A stretch of DNA of 64,000 nucleotides from Paroedura picta. Taxonomy: Eukaryota; Chordata; Lepidosauria; Squamata; Gekkonidae. The stretch covers positions 67,001-131,000 of the forward strand of contig NC_135384.1 of the NCBI RefSeq assembly GCF_049243985.1, written 5' to 3'. The notes beneath the pieces were generated by a model that saw nothing but the letters and a program-made list of their open reading frames with translations, had not been told where the DNA came from and made no database searches. Positions 22,328-39,640 of the stretch are shown here, in pieces; the first letter of the stretch is position 1, and each line of letters starts with the position of its first letter. The translations under genes and the position numbers were made by a program.

Positions 22328-23236
22328 CTAGTATCAAACCCCATTTTAAAAATGGGCTTTGAAAGTGGTCCAACGGGTCAGGGGAAAGCTCCCCCCCCCA
22401 CAAGCTGCTTCTCCAAGCCAGCCTACTGCTGGCCCACAAAGGCCAGCTGGGTTAAAAGGGGGGGGGCATAGCAGCGGCTCAGCTTTACCCTGAGAAGGGC
22501 TGCGAGGCTCCCTTGGCTGGTTTACTCTCAAGGAGGCTCCTTTTCTGGCTGGGACGTCCTTCGTGGCTGGGCAACCAGTGCTGGTTTGCCCTTTGCCCCT
22601 TCCTGTAGGGAGAAGGGAAAGGCCCGCAATGAGCTGCAGGGGAGGGGGGGCAGAGAATTGCCTTCCTTGCCCCTGCACCAAGCCCAGCGAGAGAGAGACG
22701 CACAAGCCATTTGCTCCTCGCAGGTGTGTTGCGCATTGCAATCCCTTCCGTGGAGGTCCATTTATCTGCATAAAAGGGCCTCGTGGGGCCATTTTGAAGG
22801 AAGTGCTGGCCATGGCCCTGCAGCTGTCTCACGTCCCGTCCCATTGGCTGTGGGAGGCAGGTGGATCCTGGACTGCTGCGGGCTGCCCAGGGTATGCGGG
22901 TCCGTCAAGCTGCGCTCTGTGAGGAGAGAGAGGCCTTCCTGATGCTTCCCAGGCTTGCCTGGCCAGGTGGATCCACTCCGAGGCCCCGCCTCCCATCCAG
23001 CTGCACAGCAGCAGCCATGCTGCCCCATGTGACCGGGTGCAGCGTGGGGGAAGGGTGCAAGCCATGGAAGTGTCCTCCTTGATGTCCAGGAACTGTATGG
23101 CAGCGAGGCTGAGCAAGCAGCTCGCGTGCGGCTTGCGGAGGTGGATTGGCCCACTGGAGTGGCGGAAGCACTGGCCGGACTGCAGGTTCTTGTCCCGGCC
23201 AGCGCCACCTAGGTAGCCCTTTCTTAAATATTAAGA
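22328..23236 (-). mobile_element. Longer Helitron, same family
   Basis: Read on the minus strand, it ends with a hairpin (CCCATTTT / AAAATGGG), then TTTGATA and CTAG, followed by T, the same 3' architecture as the element at 8164-8415. The other end carries the shared 5' start TCTTAA, here in 'TCTTAATATTTAAGA'. At about 909 bp it is some 3.6 times longer, with a GC-rich interior of unknown origin and no Rep/helicase frame. The expected A before the 5' TC is not present, so that end is less certain. Confidence 0.6.
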
Positions 23237-23529
23237 AGAACCTGTGGTAAGGATTGTATACTATTGTATATTATTTGTATACTGCCTCCCTTGGATTCGC
23301 TGTCATGGGGTGGTCAAGATTATAATTCATTACAATATAAAATCCATTTGTAGTTTATGTTGTAAAATTGCATTTAAAATAGCTGTCAGCACCTTTCAGT
23401 TTGTTACCATGCAACAAGGATTGATTTTTATACCCCACTTTTCACTGCCCAAAGGAGTCCCAAAGCAGATTATAGGCGCCTTCCCTTCCTCTCCCCTCAA
23501 CAATCTATGACGTTGGTAAGGCTTTTGTC

Positions 23530-23660
23530 AGGACTGCTCAGTTAGAGCCAAAGATCACACAACTAGTTGTATGTGGAGGAGTGGGGAATCAAACCCAGCT
23601 CACCAGACTAGAAGCCACTGCTCTTAGCCACTATATGCTGGCTCTCTATAAGGAGTCGGA
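23530..23660 (-). repeat. SINE-like repeat, partial
   Basis: 'tgtggaggagtggggaatcaaacccagct' is the reverse of a tRNA-type head and matches 60-250. Only the head half is present. Confidence 0.45.
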
Positions 23661-23689
23661 AGGGGGGTACAGCAGGTAGTCTAACTCAG

Positions 23690-24690
23690 CTTCTAACTGG
23701 CCTCAATTGTAGGCCCAACTGAAGAGCTCCGTCTTGCAGGCCCTGCAGAACTTGGACCATTCTATCAGGGATCTTGTTTCCTCAGGGAGGAGCCAGGGCC
23801 AAAAAGGTCCTAGCTGTGGTCAAGGCCAAGCAGACTTCTTGGCCTTGGCAGACAAGGATCCTCAGATGGTTGGTGTTACTTGACCAAAGTGTTCTATGGC
23901 GAACATATTAAGAAAGACAGTCCCTCAGGTATGCCAGGTCCAGACCACAAGAGGCCTTACAGCAGGGATAGACAACCTGTAGTCCTCCAGATGTCCATAG
24001 ACTACAATTCCCATGAGCCCCTGCCAGCATTTGATGGCAGGGGCTCATGGGAATTGTAGTCCATGGACATCTGGAGGACCATAGGTTGACTACCCCTGCC
24101 TTAAAGGTTAGAACCAAAAAGTTACACTGGATCTGGAACTTGACTGTGAGCTAGTGCAGCTGCTGCCAAACAGGTCTGATGTGAACTATCCACACAACTC
24201 GTGTGAGAACCCTGGCAGCTGCAGTTTGAACCAGTTGTAGTTTCCAGGGCAGGATCAAGGGTTGAACCGCATTAAGAAGTTACAGTAATTGCATCTGGAG
24301 GTTACCATTGCATGGATTACAGTGGCTAGGTGTTCTGGGACCAGGTAGGGTGCTAAGTAGCTTTGCTTGGTGTGGGTGGAAAAACACCATCTGAGCTACT
24401 TTCATGTTAAGGAGGCATCAAAGATCACTCCCAGGTCTCTGGCAATTGTGCTATGGTAAATAGTACCCCATCCAACCTGAGAAAGCGCACCTCCTGATCT
24501 GATCCATTTATTCCCCAGCCAGAGAATCTTCATCCTTGCAGGATTCTGTTTAAGGCAGCTTGCTTTAATCCACTCCATCGCTGCCTCCAGACACTGGACC
24601 AATGCAGAGAGGAGCAACCGGCTGACCATCAGAAGATAGAGCTGGGTGTCATCAGTGTACTGGTGGCCATCCAGCCCAAAACTCAAGACT
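23690..24690 (-). repeat. L2-like LINE fragment with MITE inserted
   Basis: Minus-strand frame 24402-24686 contains 'YTDDTQLYL' (the RT catalytic YxDD box), 'CLEAAMEWI' and 'ARDLGVIFDASLT'. These match the L2/Maui-type order 'YADDTQLYL', 'CLEAV..WM' and 'LGVLLD.SLT'. The downstream part (to 23690) is 3' LINE sequence, split by the palindromic element at 23963-24098. The copy is truncated and decayed. Confidence 0.7.
23963..24098. mobile_element. Palindromic hAT-type MITE (136 bp)
   Basis: Almost the whole element is one inverted repeat, from CAGGGATAGACAACCTGTAG to its near-complement ATAGGTTGACTACCCCTG, with a short centre near 24030. Flanks CCTTACAG (23955-23962) and CCTTAAAG (24099-24106) form an 8-bp duplication with one mismatch. 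It would fold into a long hairpin. No coding capacity. Confidence 0.85.
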
Positions 24691-25283
24691 CACTGGGCTA
24701 GAGGTTGCATGAAGAAACTAAAAAATGTTGGGGAGAGAATGGCTAAGGTTCTGATGGAGGCTGGTGCTCCTGGGACTGCAGGAGGGCTGCAGCTGGTTAG
24801 CTGCCCTCTACCAAGGAGAACTGTAACAAGGTCACTCTCAGAGTTAAAAAAACAGTATGTGGGGGACTGAGTGCCACGCTCCACTTGATTTCCCAACAGG
24901 CTCAGATCCCTTTCCCCAATCCCTGCTGAAGACTCCTCCGGGACAAGGAAAAGGTGTTCCCCACCTCCTCAAGAACACTTTTCCCCTTTCATGTCCCCCC
25001 ACGGAGGTGTAGCCCCTCGAAAGACGCTCTAAGGCTTGGCCCCTTTGCCCGTGGCCATGAGGGCCCTCCTCCATCCAGGGGAGCATAAACTCCTATTTCC
25101 TACTCACCCCTTGGACAAAACACAGCATCTCAAAAAGGGCTTGTGGCTCATTCCCTCACCCTTGTGTTTCCTGGTGTTTGTATGCGTCTGCTGTGCTCAG
25201 CTGATTATTCAAATAATTTCAAATTTAGTTGGATTATTTGGAATGGATTTTGACTTCATGTTGTTTTTAAAAATACTACCCCT

Positions 25284-25575
25284 TTAGGTGTAAAAGGTCA
25301 ATGTAAAGGTATCCCTGTGCAAGCACCGGGTCATGTCTGACCCTTGGGGTGACGCCCTCTACTGTTTTCATGGCAGACTCAATAGAGTTTTGCCAGTGCC
25401 TTCCCCAGTCATTACCGTTCACCCCCCCAGCAAGCTGGGTACTCATTTTACCAACCTCGGAAGGATGGAAGGCTGAGTCAACCTTGAGCCGACTGCTGGG
25501 ATTGAACTCCCAGCCTCATGGGCAGTGCTTTCAGACTGCATGTCTGCTGCCTTACCACTCTGCGCCACAAGAGGC
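25284..25575 (-). repeat. Sauria-type SINE (tRNA-derived, BovB-tailed)
   Basis: On the minus strand the 5' part is tRNA-like, with A box 'GTGGCGCAGAGTGGTAAGGC' and B box 'GAGTTCAATCC'. The middle has 'GGTTGACTCAGCC'-type sequence, and the tail ends in ACCTTT units. This is the organisation of squamate Sauria SINEs, whose 3' end is copied from BovB. A BovB copy is at 53390-54690. Confidence 0.75.
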
Positions 25576-25599
25576 TCTTTAAGGTCAGAGACAAACCCA

Positions 25600-26990
25600 T
25601 TTTCTCTCTAAGCCCCTGATCCCTGCTTGATGAGGGTTTCTGCTAAGGGAAGGGCAAGAAAACTGGGGGAGGGTGGGTTTCACTCAGTAGGTTACCCCCT
25701 TTCACTTCAACTCCATCCTTCCCCAACCCACATACCCTGTTTTCTCCAGTCCTCCAAAGCGAGCCCCTGCACTATGCTGTGGTACAGAGCCTGAGGCTTT
25801 GAAGAGGGGGGGGGGGCTGCATGGGGCCTGCCTCTCCTGAGGCAGAGGGTGAGGGAAATCCTTTCGCTGCAGACCCTCCCCATCTTCTCTCTACCCTCTT
25901 CCTGCCGGGGGTGGGGTTCATAGGAGAGGCAAGTCCTGTGAGAGGTAAGTTGAACTGTGCTGCAGAAGGGGAGGGGAGACCCCCCTCCCCTCTGTGAAGC
26001 AGCCAGCTGGCACGGCCAAAGTCCCTTCTGAGCAACCTTTGCTTGGCTTTATCTCCAGGGCCTTATCAGGCATGGTTTCTTGGTATTTATAGTTGGAAAA
26101 AACAAGCACGTCTATGTATGTGTGTGTGAGCAGAGGGAGTTTATTGGCACCATGACTGCTCAGATGGGATGGTGCTGGGCAAGAGAAGAGATATGATTAT
26201 GAATGGGGCTGCCCCAACTGTCCTTCCAGATTGGTCAGGCTCCTCCACGAAAGGGGGAGGCAGACAGCAGCAAGAGGGGTGTGTGTGTGTGTGGAGACGC
26301 AGAGCAGGGATCCTTAGGAGGAAGGGGCTCAGTCATCACATCAGTAATGGGTCTGCTGCAGAAAATCAGATGCCAAAAATGGTTAGTAAACAGGAAAGGT
26401 CTTCTGTGGAAGCAAGTGGGGCATGCTGCGAGGCAGGGGTGGGACGGGGAAGGCAGCCCTTTACACACATTTTCCCTCCTTGGACACAATGAGATTCATG
26501 CCAGATGCTGGGGGGGGGGGGGACTACAGCTAGTGCTGCCCTTCCTTCAGTGGCACCCTCACTGTGTGTAGAGGTGACCCACCCCAGCACAGATTCAGTG
26601 AAGGAGAAAAGGCCTCTTAAGGCATGTCCCCACAACAACCCCAGGATTTAATTGCGCTTCTTTTCTGTCAGATCTGGAAGCAGAGGGGAAGAGCCTGGGG
26701 AGCTCTAAAGGGGATGGTAGCCATCACCATGCACTTTCTCCCAGGAAGAAAAGGCAGGCCTTATCCTCACCCCCCCCCACACACACACAGCAAAAAAACA
26801 GAGCAGAGAATAACCTGTCCAAGGTTTGATGACCTGGCACACCCAAGCACGTGTGAAAACGAACTTCTCCTTGTGAGAGATTCTTCCTCACAGGCACAAG
26901 GCCAGCTGAGCCATCCCAGAACATTGGTTCGGAGGCCTCCCCCTACAGCTCTCGGGAAGCACATTGTTCAGAGGGGCAGGGTTCAGACAC
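25600..26990. other. Intergenic and TM4SF 3' side
   Basis: No firm exon was found. A last coding exon of the TM4SF gene may lie here (see that entry). The stretch has G/C and CA runs (26767-26795) but no recognisable repeat. Confidence 0.4.
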
Positions 26991-26994
26991 TCAC

Positions 26995-28296
26995 CAGGGG
27001 CTTCTCTTTGTTGCAGGTCCCACACAGGCAGCCGAAGAGACCATTAACCACCTGGATGCCACACAGGGCCAGTTCCACGATGCTTGAGCCCATTATGATG
27101 GAGAAGAGGATCACGTTGAACTCTGTGACCCCCTCCGGCACCCGGCAGAGGTCCCAAAGGTCCTGTTTGAAGAGGTAACTTTCATTGCTGCTGACAGGAG
27201 GCAACAGAGACAAGACAAGGCTGTGACTTGTGGGTTATGTCTTGGGGGGGGGGGGTTGCTCCTTGCCCTTCCCCCCCAGACCCCACTGACCTGAAGCCTT
27301 GCTGGTCATTCCAGAAGGGGCGCTCCCAGTCAGACAAAGTCCCATTTTTCAGCTGGTACTTGCAGAGGGGCCCGCGCACAAGGCCCAGTGCTGAAGTACT
27401 CAGGGCATAGATGGAGCCTGCAAGCCCGATGGCCGCAGATACCACTGAAAAGAACATCTGGCAGGCAGGCAGGGAGGAGCAGGAAGGAAAAAGGGAAGTT
27501 AGCAATGAGCACCCAGTAGAGGTACTCAGAAGATTGCTGTCAGGAGGGGCACTTAGTTGGCCCAAGAAAGAGGGGAGGGGAACAGAAACCAGGTTCCAGA
27601 GTTTTGGTAACCATGGCTGTCTTGTTTTCTAGGCTGGGGGATAAGATGATGTGGTCTGCTCCCCCACCACCATGGGTAAGAATGAATAGGGACGCGGAGC
27701 AATCCAGAACTATAGAAACATGTGCTCCCAAGCTCACCCCACAGCGGTTCCCACAGCACCCATGGTGCCCAGTGGCCTGGATGTGGATAGCTGGCACCAG
27801 CACCTGGGGAGAGAGCCAGGATCAGTGATGGGGTAGAGGACCGCACAACATTCCCCCCCCCCCTTTCCACTCCCTTGCTTTCCCTCTCCCAGGCTCCAAA
27901 GCTGTATCCAGGTGTACCCCTCGTTGACAGTGCCTGGATCCCCTTTGGGGATAGAGCAGGCAAAACCTGCCCCTATCAGCATCTCAGGCCCCCCCTTACC
28001 CACAGGTCCCTCATGCTTTCGTGAGCCACTCCAGCACTCTTAATTTCCAACATACTTCAAACTGATCTCTAACAGGATAACATGTGGCAGAGACTCCCCC
28101 CCCCACTCCTTACCATGACTCCGCCTCCTATGATCCCCCCCAGGTAGAGGATTTCATGAGTCAGGTGCTCGCCCCTGTTCTGCACATACTCCGTCTTCCA
28201 GTCGGGAAAGGCCAGAAGGAGGTTGGCGACAATGCAAAGGAGGCCAAAGGGCCAGAGGGCAGCTCCCACCACTCGGGAACAGGTGCCTGTACACAT
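26995..28296 (-). CDS. Transmembrane 4 L6 family member (TM4SF1/4/5-like)
   Basis: This is a four-span membrane protein of the L6/TM4SF family, which organise plasma-membrane complexes with integrins and other receptors. Exons are 28114-28296, 27738-27803, 27291-27457 and 26995-27190, 612 nt or 204 codons. The start 'MCTGTCSRVVG' matches TM4SF4/5 ('MCTG.CAR'). Spans lie at about 9-29, 46-68, 84-106 and 165-187. 'GCCGNRCG' and 'NGLFGCLCGTC' are family landmarks. 'NVILFSI' and 'ALCGIQVVNG' are close to TM4SF5 and TM4SF4. The last exon ends in a strong donor (CTG|gtgagt), so a short fifth exon is likely, as in TM4SF5; if unspliced, it adds V-S-V and stops at 26983. Exon 4 has tandem acceptors (cagcag). 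I cannot say which L6 member it is; no member sits here in mammals as I recall. Confidence 0.88.
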
Positions 28297-28874
28297 GGCA
28301 AGGCAGAATGGGTACCTCTGGGCACAGAGCAGTTTATATGGAGCACACGGGGGCTGCTGCACCCAGGAGCCTGCCACTAGATCCCATCAGCAGGAGGGGG
28401 GGGTGCTGGGATTTTCCTGTTGATTAGGCTCATAAATGCCACCTTTGCCCCAGAGCCAGCAGACACCAGGTTGACAGATGGGACCTGGCTGGGGGCCAGA
28501 AACTGGCTGCTGCTATTGATCATGGGTGTGTACAAACCCTTCCCCACTCTTGGGGTCAGGAAAGAACAGTCACCTGCCTGTGTGAGTGAAGGGCAGCCAC
28601 TGCTGGAGGCAATTTTTCAAAAGAGTATGTTCGGTTTAGAGGCTGCCTTGTTAAACAGCACTTCTGCCTCAGATGCTGAGGAGTCACCAACACTTTGTGA
28701 ATGGCTCCGTTTCCCTCAACAGCTATTTTGTCGCTGTGCCCAAATTTCCACAGTGCCCCCAAAGGCTGGCAACTCCTGGTCCAATCCATGGGGATCCCTT
28801 CCTTGGAAAGTCAGGAGTCCTAGCTCTCTGCCACAAAACAAGCACAGCTGGTCCTTGGGAGTTTTTGATGGCTT

Positions 28875-28880
28875 TTTAAT
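28875..28880 (-). terminator. Candidate MBLAC1 polyadenylation signal
   Basis: ATTAAA on the minus strand overlaps the MBLAC1 stop codon (CAT TAA A). No AATAAA was noticed nearby. If used, cleavage would fall about 15-30 nt beyond the stop. Confidence 0.4.
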
Positions 28881-29604
28881 GGTGCTGTGCATCTCCAAAG
28901 CACAATGGGTGGCGGCTGGCATCATCTAGGTCGTCCCTGTGCCCAGCATGCCCTGCGTGCTCTCTGAAGACTCGGAATGGTGCCCCGTGCCCTGGCACAA
29001 TGACATCAGCTATGCGCAAAGCGTACGTCCGGCTTGCTTCCTGCCGCACTGGGTCTTGGCTCAGAGGCTGCCACTCCCCATCATCCCCCTCATGCTCGAA
29101 AAGGTCTCCGGCCAGCAACACGTGGCCCAGGCTGGTGTCCCGCACCAAGAGGCTGATGTCGTCCCCTGAGTGGCCAGGGGTGGGCACGACCTCCAAGTGT
29201 CCAGCGTGCAGCACGTAGGGGACGCCACGGCGCAGCCCGGTGGGGAGGTAGCGCCCGTCGGGGCGACAGAGGTCGGCGCCCACCACCAGGTCGGCCTGCG
29301 GAAAGAGGTTGAGGTTGCCAACGTGGTCCGAGTGGCCGTGGGTGCATACCACGTGGCGGACGTCCCCGGGGGAGACCCCCTGCTCCGCCAGCCCCGCCAG
29401 CAGACGCTCCCGGCCCCACGGCCCGCCGGTGTCCACCAGGGTCAGCTGCGGCCCCAGCACCAGCGAGACCGTCCCGTCCGCCCGCGTGCTGCCGTCCGCC
29501 AGGGCCGTGGCGTAACCCTCCTGCAGCACCCGCACCGCGTACGGGCGGCCGGCGATGAGCCGCGTCGAGAGGGGAGCCGTCCGCGCCGCCGCCGGGGCCT
29601 CCAT
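28876..29604 (-). CDS. MBLAC1: Metallo-beta-lactamase domain protein 1
   Basis: MBLAC1 is a metallo-beta-lactamase-fold nuclease; the human enzyme cleaves replication-dependent histone pre-mRNA at its 3' end. It is a single exon of 242 aa (human about 266). The zinc motif HxHxDH is present as '[11 protein letters not shown]' (about residues 90-100). Later ligands fit 'TPGHSGDD' (His), '[12 protein letters not shown]' (Asp) and '[12 protein letters not shown]' (His). The chosen ATG at 29604 gives the expected short N terminus ('MEAPAAA'). The frame stays open upstream to 30798, but that extension runs antisense through TAF6 and is a GC artefact. The 5' half is very CpG-rich. Head to head with TAF6. 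Confidence 0.95.
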   Translation of the reverse strand: MEAPAAARTAPLSTRLIAGRPYAVRVLQEGYATALADGSTRADGTVSLVLGPQLTLVDTGGPWGRERLLAGLAEQGVSPGDVRHVVCTHGHSDHVGNLNLFPQADLVVGADLCRPDGRYLPTGLRRGVPYVLHAGHLEVVPTPGHSGDDISLLVRDTSLGHVLLAGDLFEHEGDDGEWQPLSQDPVRQEASRTYALRIADVIVPGHGAPFRVFREHAGHAGHRDDLDDASRHPLCFGDAQHH

Positions 29605-29880
29605 GGGCAGCAGGGGACCGCCGGGCTGAGGCTGCCAACAGGCGCCAGCCGGGAGGGAGTCGCAGGGCGCGTGCGCATGCTGCCTCGTGGCCCTCGGCGG
29701 GCGGGGCCGCTCTAGGCGCGGCGCCTCTCGCTGGGCTGGGCTGGGCTGGGCTGCGCTGCGCTGCGCGGGGGGGGGGGCGGAGGCAAGGTGGCGGCGGCCT
29801 GGCGGAGGCTGAGGCTGGGGCGGGGCGGTTGAGGAGGAGGAGGAGGAAGGCTCGCCGGCCGGCCGGGCTCGCCTGGCGCG
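29605..29880. promoter_or_regulatory. Bidirectional CpG promoter MBLAC1/TAF6
   Basis: Only 276 bp separate the two divergent start codons. The interval is CpG-dense, with a 'ctgggctgggctgggctgcgctgcg' style repeat at about 29732-29765, GC boxes and no TATA box. Both transcripts must start here or just inside. Confidence 0.7.
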
Positions 29881-37607
<7,727 letters not shown>

Positions 37608-37765
37608 GAATAGGGCTGGGAGGAGGGCAGCCTTGGGCCCAGAGCTGAGTGGGCAGGCTGCCTTCTCACATGCAGAGAAGTGGGCCATGTCTGTACGCAT
37701 GGGGGAGGAATACCCCCCTCCCGTTGTCGTGGGGTGCCTGGGTGCACATTATTAATACATATGTA

Positions 37766-37771
37766 AATAAA
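37766..37771 (+). terminator. TAF6 polyadenylation signal
   Basis: AATAAA lies 159 nt after the stop, followed by T/G-rich sequence ('ctttggtctttg'). Confidence 0.8.
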
Positions 37772-38439
37772 TGATCTTTGGTCTTTGCAAAATCAGCCTC
37801 CTGTGCTTCCTCTCCCCCCCCCCTTGCCTTGCATCTGAGCCACCCACCCACACCTACGCTGCTAGTTGGGTGAAGGGGGAACAGGCAAAGGGGACTGTAG
37901 CTGCTCTGTTGTTGGGGAGTGAGGACAGGGGCTAGGAGGGAGTGGGAGAAGCTGAGCCCTCTTGCTGCTGCCCCCCCCCCCCCCAAGTTCTGCAGGCAGA
38001 ATGGACATCTGGATTTTTACTTTTTCCTGGGCAGGTGTACACTTGCAGCAGTTCCCCATCCCCTGGTCCATACACCTCTGGCAGACTGATTCCTGGCGGT
38101 GGGGGGCGAAATTTGGGCTCTTCCCCTGATGGGGTGTGGTAGGAGCCTGAGGCACCCTGTGGCTCAATCCACAGTTACAGGGCATGGGGGCCTGCTCCAG
38201 CTTCCAACCCTTTCTGCCAGTGCAGGAGGTGGTACAGCCTCACCCTTCAGCCAGCCAGAGTCAGCCAGCAAATCTCCAAGCTGCTGGCCAGGTGGGTGGA
38301 GAGAGCAATCCTCAGGGGCCCAGGATCCCCTCTTCCAGGTGCTGCTGCTGTTCCTCCTCCTCTGTCGTGGCCACACCCTTCTTCCTGACCAGTCCGAGGA
38401 GGTAGCTACTGCAGCCAGGCTGGGCTCTTCCAGGGATGG

Positions 38440-39640
38440 CTTGGGGGTGGCCGGCGGGCATCGTAGATGACCTGGCCGAGTGGTGCCCGGGTCCCCACAG
38501 CCTCCCGCCGTACCGAGCAGACTAGGATCCTGGCAGGCCGGGCTGGGGGAGGGGGAGGCGGCGGAGGCTGTGGACCGGAGGCGGAGGCCAGCCAGGCGCT
38601 GGAGTGGTCGGAGCTGCGGGGCAGCTGTGAGCGCGAGGGGGACTTTTGCAGGCCGGTGGCGCAGCAGCAGGAAAAGGCGCTGGGGGCGGCTCGCGGGGGT
38701 CTTTCTCCTGCGGGGGGGCGGGAGAAAGGGCGGGTCTGAGCGACCGCAGGGCAAGGGGAGCACCGCCTCCCTCATGTGACCGCCTCACGCCCGCCCGGTC
38801 CGGCCTCCCTAGGCACTGCTGACTCACCCGGAGGAGCGTGGCGGCGCGGAGCTCTCCTGTGTGATCCCCGCGGAGGCCGGCGGAGCTGGAGGGAGAGGGG
38901 CGGCTAGGGAGCTGTCGCACGGGCCTGTAGGCACGGGGAGGACCTCCGCCTGCCTGGAGGGGGGCGGGGGGCGGGCGGCGGCGAGGGGATTTCCCCTTTC
39001 GACCCTTCCGATCCTTCCTCCTCCCCGGGACCGGGGCTCCCCCAGTCGTTTTGTCCTCCCAGCCACCCTCTGAAGTAGAGGAAGCCGGCTAGTCCGAGCC
39101 CTCCCCCCCGGAGTGGGGCATTGAAACCCCTATGCGGGAAGCCCGAGTGGAGGGTGGTCGCCTCCCCGGAGGGAGGGGGAAGGGCCAGCTGCCCCCCACC
39201 CTGGAGGAACCCCCGCGCCCCGCGATGGCTCTCACCAGCGAGACAGCGTGGGAGGCGAGGCACAGCAGCACCATGCCGCCGAAGATCCGAAGCAGCCAGT
39301 CCGCGGCCTCTGGGCAGGCGGCCTCCTGCAGAAGCATGGGCAGGGGACGGCGGCCCTGGCATTTCCGACGAGGCCGCGGGCGAAGACGGCCTTGTGAGGC
39401 CGGGCTGAGCTCACAATGGAAGCCCGCGAGGCGGCGGCGATGGCCCGACCCCCCAGTGCGCCCACAGCGCCTAGGGAACACTCGCTCGGCCCGGCCTCCC
39501 TACCTCACAGGGCCGTTGTGCAAATGAGCGCTCTGGAGCGCTTGGAGGGAAGCGGGAGGCAGTCGCTCGTTCTGCACGAGGAGGGTCCCCGGCTCCGTCC
39601 GGAGTCGGGCAAGGTGGGAGTGGTCCGGAGCCCCTGGAGG
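38440..39640 (-). promoter_or_regulatory. CpG island of an unassigned gene
   Basis: This strong CpG island is 800 bp past the TAF6 polyadenylation signal and 4.5 kb before the next firm gene. It belongs to neither TAF6 (its 3' end) nor the PILR-like gene. It surrounds the candidate membrane-protein exon at 39236-39337. Confidence 0.55.
39236..39337 (-). CDS. Candidate small membrane protein, first exon
   Basis: I do not recognise this gene. A minus-strand ATG (39337) opens 34 codons, 'MLLQEAACPEAADWLLRIFG' then a hydrophobic stretch 'GMVLLCLASHAVSL', ending exactly at a donor (CTG|gtgagag). The layout (short acidic head, one likely membrane span, donor, CpG island) fits a small single-pass protein. 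A second exon may start at 38524 or 38531 on the minus strand (acceptors ...ctag| and ...ccag|). In one phase-compatible frame it reads 'EEEEQQQHLEEGILGP' to a stop near 38327; another frame also stays open. None resembles a protein I know. Confidence 0.35.

Noticed and set aside
29605-29880. CNPY4 between MBLAC1 and TAF6
   Set aside because: The interval is too short and contains no saposin-like coding sequence; no CNPY4 exon was seen elsewhere in the window.
38164-38775. 203-codon minus-strand open frame as the second exon of the small membrane protein
   Set aside because: Kept only as a possibility. Two other frames over the same stretch are also open, and none has known homology, so no exon was annotated.
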